A DNA stretch of 64,000 nucleotides, from NCBI GenBank assembly GCA_026936325.1, contig JAPTHN010000072.1, forward strand, positions 1,155,369 to 1,219,368, read 5' to 3'. Shown here in pieces: positions 1 to 10,840 of the stretch. The notes beneath the pieces are model-generated. The model worked only from the letters and a program-made list of their open reading frames with translations, did no database searches and had not been told where the DNA came from. Within the stretch, counting starts at the first letter, position 1. Each line of letters opens with the position of its first letter. Position numbers and translations under genes: made by a program. Source of the DNA: Platynereis dumerilii. Its lineage: Eukaryota; Annelida; Polychaeta; Phyllodocida; Nereididae.

Positions 1-24
1 AAAAGTGGCTTGTCATTTAAAATC

Positions 25-192
25 TAGCCTTAGCTATCTATCCATAGCCATTTTAAGCTAACCCTAGCTACACTTATCCATAGCTATCCATAGCTATCCA
101 CAATTACTATTGTTTAAACAAGGGGTAAAGAGATTTTAGTGTATACAAAAGAATACGAATGGATAGCTATGGATAGATATGGCTAAGACTAA
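25..192. repeat. Small foldback element (inverted repeat)
   Basis: Left arm 25-50 (TAGCCTTAGCTATCTATCC...) is the inverse of the right arm at about 161-192 (GGATAGCTATGGATAGATAT). The motif ATCCATAGCT also repeats in direct orientation between them. There is no coding capacity. It looks like a MITE or a simple hairpin. I could not define a target duplication. Confidence 0.6.
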
Positions 193-197
193 TTTGA

Positions 198-1500
198 AGG
201 CCTACTGTATCTTGAAAGCAATCTTGGGCATGCCCCTCAAAATTAAGATTATTTTTATATGATTCCACTCAAGAAAAAGAACATGTTCGTTGAAAAGAAA
301 AGGATTAGTTTGTTTAAGTTCTTTCTCAATCTGGACTTTTATGGCCATTTCAGATTTTTAAAAACAGCTATAAAAATGGGGTGATCTATATTGTTTAGGT
401 GTTATGAAAAGTCAGTTTGATGACAAAAGCAATTGTTGATAAATGCTGAAGAATGACTTAATCAATGACTCCATTCCATGTTATAATATGTGTATTATTA
501 TAGACAGCAATCATGAACTACATTGTACATCAACCAACATGGTCGTTGGCCTTTGGTTCAAATAATTAAGTTTACACAACTAACCTGGATCTCACGGCCG
601 CCATTCCCCTGAACAGAAAATGACATATTCACTACATGATCACATGATATATTCACTACATGATCACATTTTCTACCAATTCAAAGTTACAGAATGAACA
701 GTGAACACTGTACGCTCTATCTATGCCCATCATTTCATGTCAAAGATATTTATTCCATTTCTAGCTTACCAATGACAAGAAACCTTCTATATAATTTCAC
801 TGACACTTGATCATCTCTAGACATGACAAAATATCAATTAGCTAAAATGGCATCAGTAATATTACATCATGTATCTCAGGAAACATTAATCGTACAGAAT
901 TGCAAGTGCATATGTAACAGGACACAGATTGTCACACAAGATGCTGAAAATAGAAAGAAAGACATTATTTGTCCACACAGGAAACTCTGCCCAATATATT
1001 ACCAATTGCTTCAAATAGGATTTGCCCGGAATTGGGAAACATATAAGGCAGGACCTTTGTAGGGCATTTGTAGGCCTATGTGGGAATTCAGTGGATACAT
1101 TTATCTCATTACAATGAAATACCACCTCGCTCCCTAAAATTTTGTAAGCAAGGAAGTTGACACCTAAAAAGAAGCTGATAGTAATAACGTTGTTTACTGT
1201 GACTGTAATTGGTGTACAGGTACTTTGATGGCATTATTTCTGGGTTGTTTTTTAGAGCATGCTGTTATTTCCTTCCTTGCCATTAATGTTGGGCATTGTT
1301 GGCCTGTCCCCTTTCCAGCCAAGATGCATCATCTGGAGTTGCAGGACGGCATTGGACTTAATAAGATCATGTCAGGGCATATGGGTCATCATTTGCTAAA
1401 ATACACCATATGCTAGTAATTTCATAATTTAGCAAGAAATTGTTAACAAAAACTAAAAGAAGAAGCTGTGAAGTGTTATTTACATTGCATTTATAAATGC
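198..1500. other. AT-rich stretch, no gene seen
   Basis: No reading frame above chance length and no splice-supported exon. The only structure is a short tandem duplication at about 622-669, where a roughly 24-bp unit around TTCACTACATGATCACAT occurs twice. Confidence 0.6.
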
Positions 1501-2650
1501 AGGAGCTGGTAGGCCTTTTAGGATCTGCACCAAAATACTAGAAATGCTAGAGGTGTCGAATAGTATAAGTGCAATCACCAGTTCTAGAAATTAATCATTC
1601 CTTCAACAAAATCCTAATTTGGATTCTCAACATTGAGTCAACAATGAATACTCCCCTTCATATATGTCAGAATCATTGAACCTTTCTTTTTCAAAACCCC
1701 TTGTCTGACTCTAAACAGGAGGTGTTATTATTATAAAATTATATCCCTTTAAGGTTTCTGACTGTTAAAATTGCATTAAAATGTTGGTTCAGTATATCAC
1801 TGCCTCCAACAATTTCACAGATTATCATATTGCATTTAATCACTTAACTTATCTCTTACGTGTTATCTCTTTTCAGAAGAAAATATGGTTGGCGGCCCGA
1901 TGAACGTACGACGAAACTGGTCATAGGATGCATTTCATGGAATTGGAAGATCTTTAAGCACAAACGCGTCACACCAGCCAACGGAAATTAAAATCGGAAA
2001 CTTCTACATAAACACCTCGAATCGACAACAACTGAACTTAAAATGCTGAAAATTGGAAGACCTTTGGATTAAAAAGTTTGTTCAAAAACAGACACGTAAC
2101 ATGTAACTTTACCATCTGGTTTTTGCATTGGACTTGGACTTCATATTTTACTAGATTTTGTGACCATGACCTTCATTTTATGACTTGACTTACTTCTAAC
2201 TAAATGGCTGGATATATTCAACGACTTCGAGCTTCGTCCATCAAAACGTGTTTCTCAATCAGTTGAAATTTGCGATTAATTTCAATTAATGACTTGATTG
2301 AAATAAACTGAATTTGACATAATTATGACCTTTAGTCCAAATAGCCAAAAATGTGGTTAAACTAATTATTTGATTACATACTCTTAATAAAATCACACTT
2401 CAAAGACTGTCATTAATCTAATTCCATGCAATGTAATCTATGGACTAATCTATGGACTAATCTATGGACTAATCTATGGACTAATCTTATGCCTGTTCTT
2501 TGTTTTGTCTATAGGTTGTTATTATCAATTACTTTTAATCTGGGGAACCAAAATAAATCAATGCAATCAGTAAAATGGTGCCTAAACACTGTCCCCAGTC
2601 CTGAAATATATTTTATGGTTGTTAATAATGGATTGAATATCTAATTAATT
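1500..2650 (+). repeat. Local repeat family, distal part with exon-like segment
   Basis: This segment is a diverged copy of sequence at about 30.55-30.80 kb and 51.15-51.9 kb. All share a pyrimidine tract and TTTTCAG acceptor followed by AAGAAAATATGGTT. The copy here (from 1,876) stays open for 37 codons in the frame beginning RKYGW before a TAA. The other copies differ at the amino-acid level at nearly every variable position, and one has an early stop, so no protein constraint is evident. I read it as repeated noncoding DNA, possibly a decayed duplicated last exon. Confidence 0.6.
2435..2486 (+). repeat. 12-bp tandem repeat (about 4 copies)
   Basis: The unit CTATGGACTAAT is repeated perfectly four times. 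A low-complexity TTAATTAATTAT-like stretch follows at about 2,640-2,700. Confidence 0.9.
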
Positions 2651-3059
2651 ATTTAATTAATTATCTAATCAATTATTTAATGAATTATCCAATTAATTAA
2701 ATACATTTGTCTCATCTGTAGGATATATCATATCCATGCAAATAGTAATCCATTAAACCTGGTAACATACTGCAAATGTGTCCAAAATGTCCATTGTACT
2801 GTGTTTCCACTGTATTTTCTTACTTGTAAAAAAGATAATTGTTGTTACCATATTCTGGAATAGTATTATTGTTTTCTATATCTGACGTTTGTTTTGCTTC
2901 TTGAGTCATCAACCAGGAACTTAAAAAACATTTTACGAATTGTCTTAGGTCAAACTAGGAAGATAATTTTGAGTAAATAGAATATTTAACAATCAAGAGT
3001 AAGGACGTTACAATACAAAAAAAATCTTGACGAATTTTTAATAATAACTTTAAGAAATG

Positions 3060-3260
3060 CAGAAAAATGAAGGTTCACTCTTCCGGACTAACTAGGAAAG
3101 ACGGAGGACACAACGACAAGAATGCCACCTAGCGGAAGTGCGTACAAAATTTGTTTACAAAACATCGCACATAATTGTTGACTACACGCAAAGGATGGCT
3201 ATGCAACGTAAGTTCAGGTGACATGGTCCATTCTCACGGCAAGAACCGTATAGAACTTTT
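3060..3260 (+). promoter_or_regulatory. Promoter-like patch with possible first exon
   Basis: This patch is richer in CpG than its neighbours. It has two ETS-type cores (TTCCGG near 3,083 and CGGAAGTG at 3,133-3,140) and a good CTCF-type core on the - strand (GCCACCTAGCGG, 3,124-3,135). It is followed by AAAGGATGGCTATGCAAC directly joined to GTAAGTTCAG (about 3,193-3,220), a Kozak-like ATG 13 bases before a consensus splice donor. No downstream exon could be matched, so a real first exon is only a possibility. The patch could also belong to a transposon. Confidence 0.3.
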
Positions 3261-3369
3261 TACGTCTGTGGGGCAGCTTAAGATGATTTCTTGGAGAAAA
3301 TTTCCTAACTCTGCGACACACAACGATTATGTAATTAATTAAAGATCATACATCTGCAGAAAAAGATCA

Positions 3370-3640
3370 TAAATCGGTGGGGCAAGATCACGTCTTAGGG
3401 GCAAGATCATAGACCTGTGGGGCAAAATCATATCCACCTGCGAGGCTGCAAAAACTGTCTGAGAGGCTGCAAAAATGTCGGCGAGGCTGCAAAATCCGTC
3501 GACAAGGTTGGAAAGCCTGTTGGCGATATTGGAATACCCGTCGGCGAGGTTGGAAAACCTGTCGGTGAGGTTGGAAAACCATCGGGGGTTGGAAACCCGT
3601 CGGCGAAGTTGCAGATGCCCCTATATCCCTCCAATCATGT
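3370..3640. repeat. GC-rich degenerate minisatellite
   Basis: First a roughly 20-bp unit around GGGGCAAGATCAT repeats (3,380-3,435). Then roughly 15-18-bp units around GGCGAGGTTGGAAAACC and GAGGCTGCAAAA follow. Because the period is mostly a multiple of three, both strands stay open by chance (for example GEVGKPVGEVGKP on +, GFPTSPTGFPTSP on -). Reading frames here are repeat artefacts, not genes. Confidence 0.75.
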
Positions 3641-4281
3641 TTTTCACTTGTGTAGTTTTAAAAAATGCCCACCGGACATCGAAAAATTTAGTAAAACTGT
3701 GGCTCTTCTTTTTGACCTCCATGGCGGAGTTCCCCCAATTTCCAGGAACCCTTCGATATGCAAAAAACATCGGCGAGATGTCGAAAATCGTCGGTGGGAT
3801 ATCACAAATTATCAAAAAATCATCCAAATTCCCAGGAAATCACAGCGCGGCGACGGCAAAAGACCTCCGTAAAGTGCCGTTAAACTCATGGCATGAAGAG
3901 TCTAAGAAGGGGCCTAGCCACTGGAAGCCCAGAGTACTAACAACTGCACTTATCAGTTAATGACCATTTAGATCTGGTGTACCTGCTATATTTGACTGCT
4001 GGACTGGTCATTAAATTGGACCACCGGCATATCTGCCGGCTAGGTGATGCATTTAATCAGGTGAGATATATGGCCGACACTTCAAGAACATAAACTTCAA
4101 TAGATGACACAAAAAGTCTTTAAATGACAAACAAACAAAATGAGGAGAATAATTTAATTTTTACCATATTTCGCATTAAAAATCCATGAGATTGGGTTGC
4201 ATGCCAGGAAGCCAAGAATGAATGCATGGTTTTGGATACATGAATCAGTGCAGCAGTGCAGCCAGACGACATTATGAGACG
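3641..4281. other. No gene seen
   Basis: Moderately GC-rich tail of the minisatellite region, with scattered CATCGGCGAGATGTCG-like echoes to about 3,880, then AT-rich sequence. No supported feature. Confidence 0.5.
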
Positions 4282-4652
4282 TTACTGCAATTTCAATTAG
4301 TATGAGTTTCTATGGCAAGTTTTGTGACTATCTACGTAGCATTTTAGGCTCATCTGATTGGTTTGTGAGCAGTAAAACGTCCTCAAATCTGCAAGCTGGA
4401 CGTATGGTAAGCTGTGAAACTGAAATTTTCTGCTTCAGTAAACAGTAAAGTTTATAATTTGATCAGATTAGCAAGTAAGCACTGGCAATGGGACTTCCAT
4501 AACCAGATACGTCACTAGCCTTGAGACACGTTTTAGTGCTATTCAAATGAGTTTATGCTATGCAATTCAGTGCCTGAACCAATCACATCAACCCCATTTG
4601 CTACGTTTTACTATAGTATAACAGAAACTCATACTTCTTGAAATTGCAGTAA
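4282..4652. mobile_element. MITE with terminal inverted repeats (371 bp)
   Basis: The ends are inverted copies: TTACTGCAATTTCAATTAGT at 4,282 and the reverse complement of a near-identical sequence ending GAAATTGCAGTAA at 4,652. Similarity extends about 80-90 bp inward (shared ATGAGTTTCT, ACGTAGCA and TGATTGGTT). There is no open frame. It is a non-autonomous DNA transposon; the superfamily is not decided because no clear target duplication was found. Confidence 0.8.
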
Positions 4653-5253
4653 TTGCGAATAAAATAAAATGAATGCAACTTTCATTCAAAGAAATTGGAA
4701 ATGTGGGGATCTAAACTTCATATCAAATAAAAAGATTCTGAAACTTACTTGAGACTCACAGAATTGCATTAAAGTCTGGGTCTGTGAAATAGTGAGTAAG
4801 GGCATAAAATTCATTTAGGGATAAATTGATTTGCGTTCAGACACTAAGTAACCAGTCCCAGAAAAATGTATTAAAGTAGAGATTCAGAAGTACAGCCCAA
4901 TATACTTTCCAAGGAAATTCTCACACTTGCACGCCAGACTACTCAAGATTATATAATTTTGTCCTGGTTCGTCATTCTAGTATCAATTTGTTTTGTGCAA
5001 TAAGCAATACATCCAGATCATCCAGGTCAGCAACATCATGTCTTATATCCGATTGGGCTATATCATATGAGATTGTTATATATATATACAAATACTAATA
5101 TTTTTACAGCACGTTCTTGGAAATAAATAATCTTCCGTGGAGCTGTACCGAGTATAAAGATGAAAACTAGTGTGATTTAAAGTTTGTGTTCTTTTAATTG
5201 GTGGAACAAATATCTCTTCAGTCTTAATCTAAACATAGGCTGCGTAGCAGCAA
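4653..5253. other. No gene seen
   Basis: AT-rich single-copy-looking sequence with a short TATATATA run near 5,085. No supported feature. Confidence 0.5.
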
Positions 5254-6199
5254 ACCTTCAGCGAAAAAAAACACCATTAAAGGTCACCATTACACCATAA
5301 AAGTGATGTGAAGCAAATTGCATGAAGTATCTGCAACAGTGGCCTGAGCTTGGTCTGAAATTATCTATATGCCCGCCTGCCTGCCAGGGTATATTGAACG
5401 ATGGAAAGGCCTTACTAGACCAATTTACCCAATATTATGGACCAGTTTCATGCATAAACATTATTAAACAAGGAATAGGTTTTTAGCTATGCTTGGGAAT
5501 ATTTCAAACCTTGAAAAGAACCATCAAGCAGACCAACACAAGGCACTTAAATAATGCATAGGTAATGTACATCAAATTTCCATCTATGGACATGCAATGA
5601 TGGCCAAATTTTTGCCTGGAAACAAAAAATAATTTTAATATTTTTTGGTCAATATTTCAAAATGTATAGAATATTGATAAATCCCACCGACAAAAGGCAC
5701 AACTTTATCATATAGGTGATATGTGTGACTAATTTCATCCATGTACATGCAATACTGGCCAAGTTTTGGCCGAGAAATGAAAAATAATATTTTTTTTACA
5801 TTTTTCTCAATATTTAAAAAAGTACAAAATATGTATCAATAAGACCATCAAAAGGCAGAACTAGACCATACATGCTACATGTGTAGCAAATTTCATCCAT
5901 GTGCATGCAATAGGGGCTGAGTCCTAGCCCGGAAACAAAAATAATAATATTTTGACATTTTTTTCAATATTTCAAAAAGTACATAATATCCATTAATCAG
6001 ACCATCAAAAGGCACAACTAGACCATACAGGCTACATGTGTACCAAATCTCATCCATATACATGCAATAGGGGCTGAGTCATGGCCGGGAAAACTATCTA
6101 TCCGCCCGCCGCCTGACCGCCCGGACGCCCGCCCGGCGGACGGACAACTTTTAACCAAAGTGATAACAATACCTTCTTCGAACTTTGTTCGCTGAAGGT
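5254..6199. mobile_element. Inverted-repeat element with internal ~155-bp satellite
   Basis: Bounded by ACCTTCAGCG (5,254-5,263) and its perfect inverse CGCTGAAGGT (6,190-6,199). Inside, about four diverged copies of a 150-160-bp unit run from 5,520 to 6,090. Each holds CATCCATRTACATGCAAT, a GGCC...GGAAA box and an A-rich ATAATATTTTTTxxATTT segment. The 3' part has a cluster of CCGCCCG/CCGGACG units (about 6,100-6,150), far above local GC. No coding sequence. This looks like a satellite-bearing non-autonomous DNA transposon. Confidence 0.65.
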
Positions 6200-6560
6200 A
6201 AAAATCTCCGAAGGGGCGAAAATTTGACATTAATTGGAATTTCATCATTTCATGTGCCAGGCAGGAGTAACAAAACTAAATGATATCTTGTGAATGGCAC
6301 CTTCAAACATGAATCTCCCTGGGGAGTAGAGAAAGATTCATACTTGGACCATAGAGGTATAGCAGACGTCCATGCTTGGACACTCTGAACAGGCCTGCCA
6401 TGTGCGTACCTTTAAAGGGTCGGAGAGTGATTGGGTCAGTAAAATTTAAATTAAATCTGGTATTTACATTTTTCAAACCTTTTTTAAAAATTAAATTTAA
6501 AGCCACACTCATACTAGAATCAAAATGATAAGAAAAAAATATCACAATTGATTCTTAGAA
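6200..6560. other. No gene seen
   Basis: AT-rich stretch between two repeats. No supported feature. Confidence 0.5.
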
Positions 6561-6712
6561 GCATGGTGTGCACTTACAACTATACTACTTGAGGAAGCCT
6601 GAAAAAAAAACCAGCTTGGACAACATCTCAGTTTTATCATTCACTAAACCATTAACAGATATGTATCTGCCAAGTGAAATTGGCCCCTTGCAATATCACA
6701 GATTATTATCAT

Positions 6713-7406
6713 CTTAACATCTTAACATATCTTAACATAACAACACTATCTTTGGAACTTTGTTGTTACCAGTTTGCCTCATCCACTCCTTCATCAATCA
6801 CAACCAAATTTCCTATACTCTACCTTGATGTCATTCTCTCTTGCAATAAGGCCTGCTATCCTTCAAAGATACATATATCCTCTACAATCCATGTTATTTC
6901 ATGCTTAACTATCCAAACACTCCACAATGGACATTTTGCCCAGTCCTTAATCAGGTCAGAAATGTTCTTCTCCAGAAAGTTTATGGCAGAGGGCACCACA
7001 GTCTGCTACTCTATTCCACCAAGGACAATTTCTCCTCATAGTGTAGTCCATCTAGGCGTTTATGATGTTCCATAATTTTGCAATTATGCCTTCTGCCATG
7101 CAATTCAAATATCACTGTCTCACATTTGCCTCAAATTTGCGACCTACATCTAATTTCTTTTCACATTTGCCAGAACTTATATGATTGTGTAATCTCAATT
7201 TACCCAACGGCCATTCTATACAATGCAACCATTCCTGAACATGCTCATATTATTAATTCACAGATGTTTTACGCTACTCCAGCACAAATACTCATTCCTC
7301 AGCCGTGAAAACTCCCCAGTTGCTTTCTTTCACTTCATACAAGATCTTTATAGGCTATGCTCCTGTAAACTTACATATTTTTCTCACGGGTACTATGCTA
7401 GTAGAT
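6713..7406 (-). mobile_element. 5'-truncated LINE relic with 8-bp repeat tail
   Basis: The paralogous sequence near 19,530 lacks this 694-bp block, and the flanks repeat ATTATCAT (6,705-6,712 and 7,407-7,414), a target duplication. The + strand starts with CTTAACAT-type octamers, which on the - strand is a 3' microsatellite tail (ATGTTAAG)n as CR1-like LINEs have. The - strand shows decayed reverse-transcriptase C-terminal traces (HHKRLDGLHYEEKLSLVE, then QTVVPSAINFLEKN in another frame), with several stops and at least one frameshift. Family assignment is an inference. Confidence 0.65.
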
Positions 7407-7575
7407 ATTATCATAGATTATTGCTCCCTGTATACCATGAACAGATGGCATCTGCCTCCTGAAGCTGGCCATAGACAAAATCATGCTAAATTATATTCAT
7501 TTGCCGTCTTCAATCTGACTTAAAGGAAGTGATAAGTTTCAATATTGCATTCCTAACTTGATTTGTCTTCGTCTT

Positions 7576-7589
7576 GCTGCCATGGCAAC
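7576..7589 (+). promoter_or_regulatory. X-box (RFX-type) motif in local repeat
   Basis: GCTGCCATGGCAAC fits the RFX X-box (two half sites around AT). The same position in other repeat copies reads GCTTCTATGGCAAC (19,714), GCTACTATGGCAAC (27,079 and 46,455) and GTTACTATGGCAAC (48,971). The copy near 39,743 is degraded. Binding is untested. Confidence 0.4.
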
Positions 7590-8333
7590 ATGTAATCACA
7601 GGAATTCTCATAAACCATTGGATTGCTTGCTATGTGGCCATACTAGCGTGTCTCATCATTTTCCAGGTTAGAATCTGTAGCATATGGACCCAAGTGAATG
7701 ATGTGTCCGTTGGAGTTTTCGAAATACCTACATTATCTGATCCATTCATTAGATCAGCTAATTTCAATGAAAGAGTGAAGGGTGGAGTCTGAGTATGTTG
7801 CAGATTCTTGCACCCACAAAAATATGGTATTATATATATAGACTTTCGAACTCAAATATACAAGAAAAGACAGTTGAGCACATAAAGGTGATGCATATCT
7901 TGCGGTAGAGGCAATTTTTATCAGGCTCAACAAAAAAAGTAAAGTGGTTAGATTTCATACAAACATCATCCATCAAACCAATCTTGTTTTGAACTGCAGT
8001 CTATTTTGAAGCCTAGCAAAGGTAAATATGTGGATAGGTGAACGACACGTCTTTCTACCAGATCATGTAATGGCATAGCCTTCATTATTTGGAATTTATG
8101 GTATTATGTTTTGGAAAAGTGGCATGTGGCCTTTACACAAAGGCGCTAAGATTGTGTATGCCCTTGGCCTTGTACTGAAACAACATAGTTTTAAGTAAAC
8201 CAATACTGAGGACTGAGGAGTCACATTATAATTCATTGTGGTACTTTGTAACAATATCTTACAAGTGCTAAGTTTCTGTATTCTTTTTGCCTGAAGCAAC
8301 AAAAGTGTTCAATATGAAGGACATTCAAGATGG

Positions 8334-8450
8334 GTCAAGTCAAGTCAAGTCAAGTCAAGTTAACTTTATTAAATCCGCATGGGATAACTTTGCATTCACT
8401 CCAGCTACGAATATACAAAAATAGAAAAATGGCACATGGCAAACAAGAGT
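8334..8450 (-). mobile_element. LINE 3' end with (TTGAC)n tail
   Basis: On the - strand the sequence ends GGATTTAATAAAGTTAAC followed by five TTGAC units (8,334-8,360 on +). A polyadenylation-like AATAAA directly before a pentamer microsatellite is a typical 3' end of a 5'-truncated CR1/L2-like LINE. No coding part remains; the 5' limit is approximate. Confidence 0.5.
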
Positions 8451-9574
8451 TCAATATCATATCTCAATGGTGGTATTTATCATTAAAGAGTCTCATGGCC
8501 CTGACTACGAAGCTTGATTTGTGTCGATTTGTATTTGCTGGTGGGTAAAGCATACGACCGCTTCGTTGACTTCTTGACTTCATGAAAATTTCAAATAGTG
8601 GATGACTATAGGGTCTTTCTGTCTAGCATGGTACACGTACCACATGCAGCCTCGTATTGGTATACATATTAACAAATGCAAACAAGATGAAAATATGCAA
8701 GACATGACTTGCATAATCAATATAGTACATGCTTCAGGATATCATCTTTTTAAGAAGATCAAAATCCAGTTTCTTGTAAATGACCCAGTGAACAAAAAAA
8801 TATGCTTCTCAACTAAGCCCAAAACTAATGGAAGAACTGTAAGATACCAGTTGCATGACCATTATTGCCTTGAGAAAAATCAAGATCAGATGAATCAAGT
8901 CTTTTATATCATTGCAATAGTCCCTTGGGGTACAGATCCAAGCATGTTACATCCTTTATCTTTTTGTTTCTTTATAGTAGTTGTCTTTTGAAGCTGCACT
9001 TGTACAGTGTATTTGAGGAAAGCATTGCATTTGATTAATTGGGTTAATACAATTGAGCTGCATGTCATTAATGCATGTCATCAACTGCTAATGGCAGCTT
9101 TTGGAAAATGCCTATTAAAAAAAACCAAAATGAACATTCACAATATTTATAAATATAAGTTTTATCTTTTAAGTCATTATCTTTCAAAATACTAATTGTT
9201 CCTGTAGTGGTTGACGACAATTCAGTTGAACAGTTTCAAAAAGTCAATTCATCAAAATATTTCATATCCACAGTTCTCAAATCAGGAATAATGATCTCTC
9301 TCAATGAAAGATTCTCTGTGATACACGCCTATAACCATGACTAATACATCCTATATAGTTATGGAATGACGCACAAAAAACACAATTGGAATTCATGGTT
9401 AAATAAATTTGGTGACTTGGTTAGAATCCTATGGCAGCTGCTTTACTTGAGCCAAATCCTTCAAAACTGAACAGAAAATGGACAAAAGACAGAACTTCTC
9501 TGTTGTCTTTCGTTCGTCAGGAAATAACATTTCAGAGCTCTAGATCGAGTATTCAAATACTATTCATTGATGTA
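8451..9574. other. Local repeat remnant and AT-rich DNA, no gene seen
   Basis: Open frames up to about 129 codons occur (around 8,602-8,991). They coincide with the repeat block shared with 26.4 and 48.3 kb, where the frame is not kept, so they are not called genes. Confidence 0.55.
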
Positions 9575-9578
9575 TTAA

Positions 9579-10836
9579 GGTAACTCAAGCGTGGTACACT
9601 GCACATACTTCTGAGCAGCCTGGTTGCCTGGCAACATAGCATCACAACTGCTGCAGGCCCTGAAACAGTTGTGACGTTACCATTGTCTGTTCTCTTTTTT
9701 TTTAGCAGCATGACAGCCAGTAATTTGCTATTTAAATGAGATCTAATGCAGCTACAAGCATAATTATTTTTTATTGAATGCAGTAACATCTATTCTATGC
9801 TAGTTTAAAGTTTCAGCTTCTCAGCTTTATCCAAAAAATGTTCTCAGTTAATTTCAGTCAACTGTGTCAAAAATTGTCTTTATTTTGTTTAAATAGGTCT
9901 GTCTCCATTTGTAGTTCTGAATTAATGGACAGGTGGTGTCTCCAAGCAATAGGAGCTCTGATGAAATCCCCTTTGATTTTCAGCAAGGTGATTGGTGTTG
10001 TTGACCAAGCCAAGGAGTCTGACTAAATGAGTGTGTTTGTTGAATGTTTGATTGTTTAGGTCAGCTACACTGTTTTGATTATGTTCTCAAAACAGCAGTT
10101 TAACAGAAAAGAGTGTTGTTATTGTACAGATTGGGGGATTATAACATGTTAACAACCAGATTATCATTAACTGTTGGTCACAGGATTTCACTTACTTTGC
10201 AAACAAACCAGGTAATATGTCATCAGGTGGGCTTCCCCAAGACAAAAATAGCACTCCCCCCTTATCATTGCACCACCTACTGATAATACTTGTCGTAATC
10301 CCCATATGGAGACAAACCTATTGACATTGGCACAGTCATGGTACTGCAGTAAAAAAATGACTCGGTTAATTTTTTTGAATTTTTTCCCATTTGTTTGACA
10401 ATAACTTGTTTATGATATATGCAAATTTTTTAAAAAATCTGTGTGATCGTTTTCCTAAAATTTGATTACTGCCAAAATTGATGCATGCAAAATCTGCAAT
10501 TAATTAGTGTGTTGTAGCCCTTTGAGCTCTTACAGAAAAAAGTATTTTAACCTTCTTCTTCAAATTTATGGCAAATGTATTGACGTAAATCCTTGGGAAG
10601 ACCTTTCTGATGTTTTTGTGCGACAAATGCATGAAATGCTTTATTCTGTGGTACATAACCAAAAACTCGATTTATGACTTTTAAGCAGTCATCAGGCAAA
10701 ACATGCCGTTACCATGACAACCAAATGAGTTGGTGAAATTTTTTGTTGTTCATTTTTGAAATGTATGGGTCCCATAGAGTACCTGTGCAAAATTTTAGAA
10801 AAATCTGTATGATCTAACCAACATGCTTGAGTCACC
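9579..10836. mobile_element. TTAA-target DNA transposon, non-autonomous (1.26 kb)
   Basis: The ends are GGTAACTCAAGC (9,579) and the inverse GCTTGAGTCACC (10,836), each flanked by TTAA (9,575-9,578; 10,837-10,840), the target duplication of piggyBac- and Kolobok-type elements. The interior has no transposase frame. Two X-box-like sites lie near the ends: GTTGCCTGGCAAC (9,623-9,635) and GTTACCATGACAAC (10,708-10,721). Superfamily between piggyBac-like and Kolobok-like is undecided. Confidence 0.75.
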
Positions 10837-10840
10837 TTAA

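Larger units (their letters stand above)
6560..9000 (+). repeat. Local repeat family, copy at 6.6-9.0 kb
   Basis: Apart from insertions, this aligns by eye with 19.45-20.1 kb and pieces at 26.9, 39.6, 46.4 and 48.9 kb. Shared landmarks, in order: TATCTGCC..GTGAAATTGGCC; CCTGTATACCATGAACAGAT; a block with CATGGCAACATGTAATCACA then GAATTCTCATAAACCA; and AGATCAGCTAATTTCAATG. The piece near 8,880-8,960 (GAAAAATCAAGATC ... CCCTTGGGGTAC) matches blocks at 26.4, 28.6, 39.1 and 48.35 kb and, inverted, 53.7 kb. No shared protein frame. Confidence 0.7.

Noticed and set aside
3417-3960. Overlapping open frames on both strands in the GC-rich repeat
   Set aside because: Both strands are open because of the repeat period. 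There is no start context, domain or splice support.
6674-7308. A 133-codon frame and a 76-codon frame on +
   Set aside because: Antisense to the LINE relic, whose tail and target duplication define the block.
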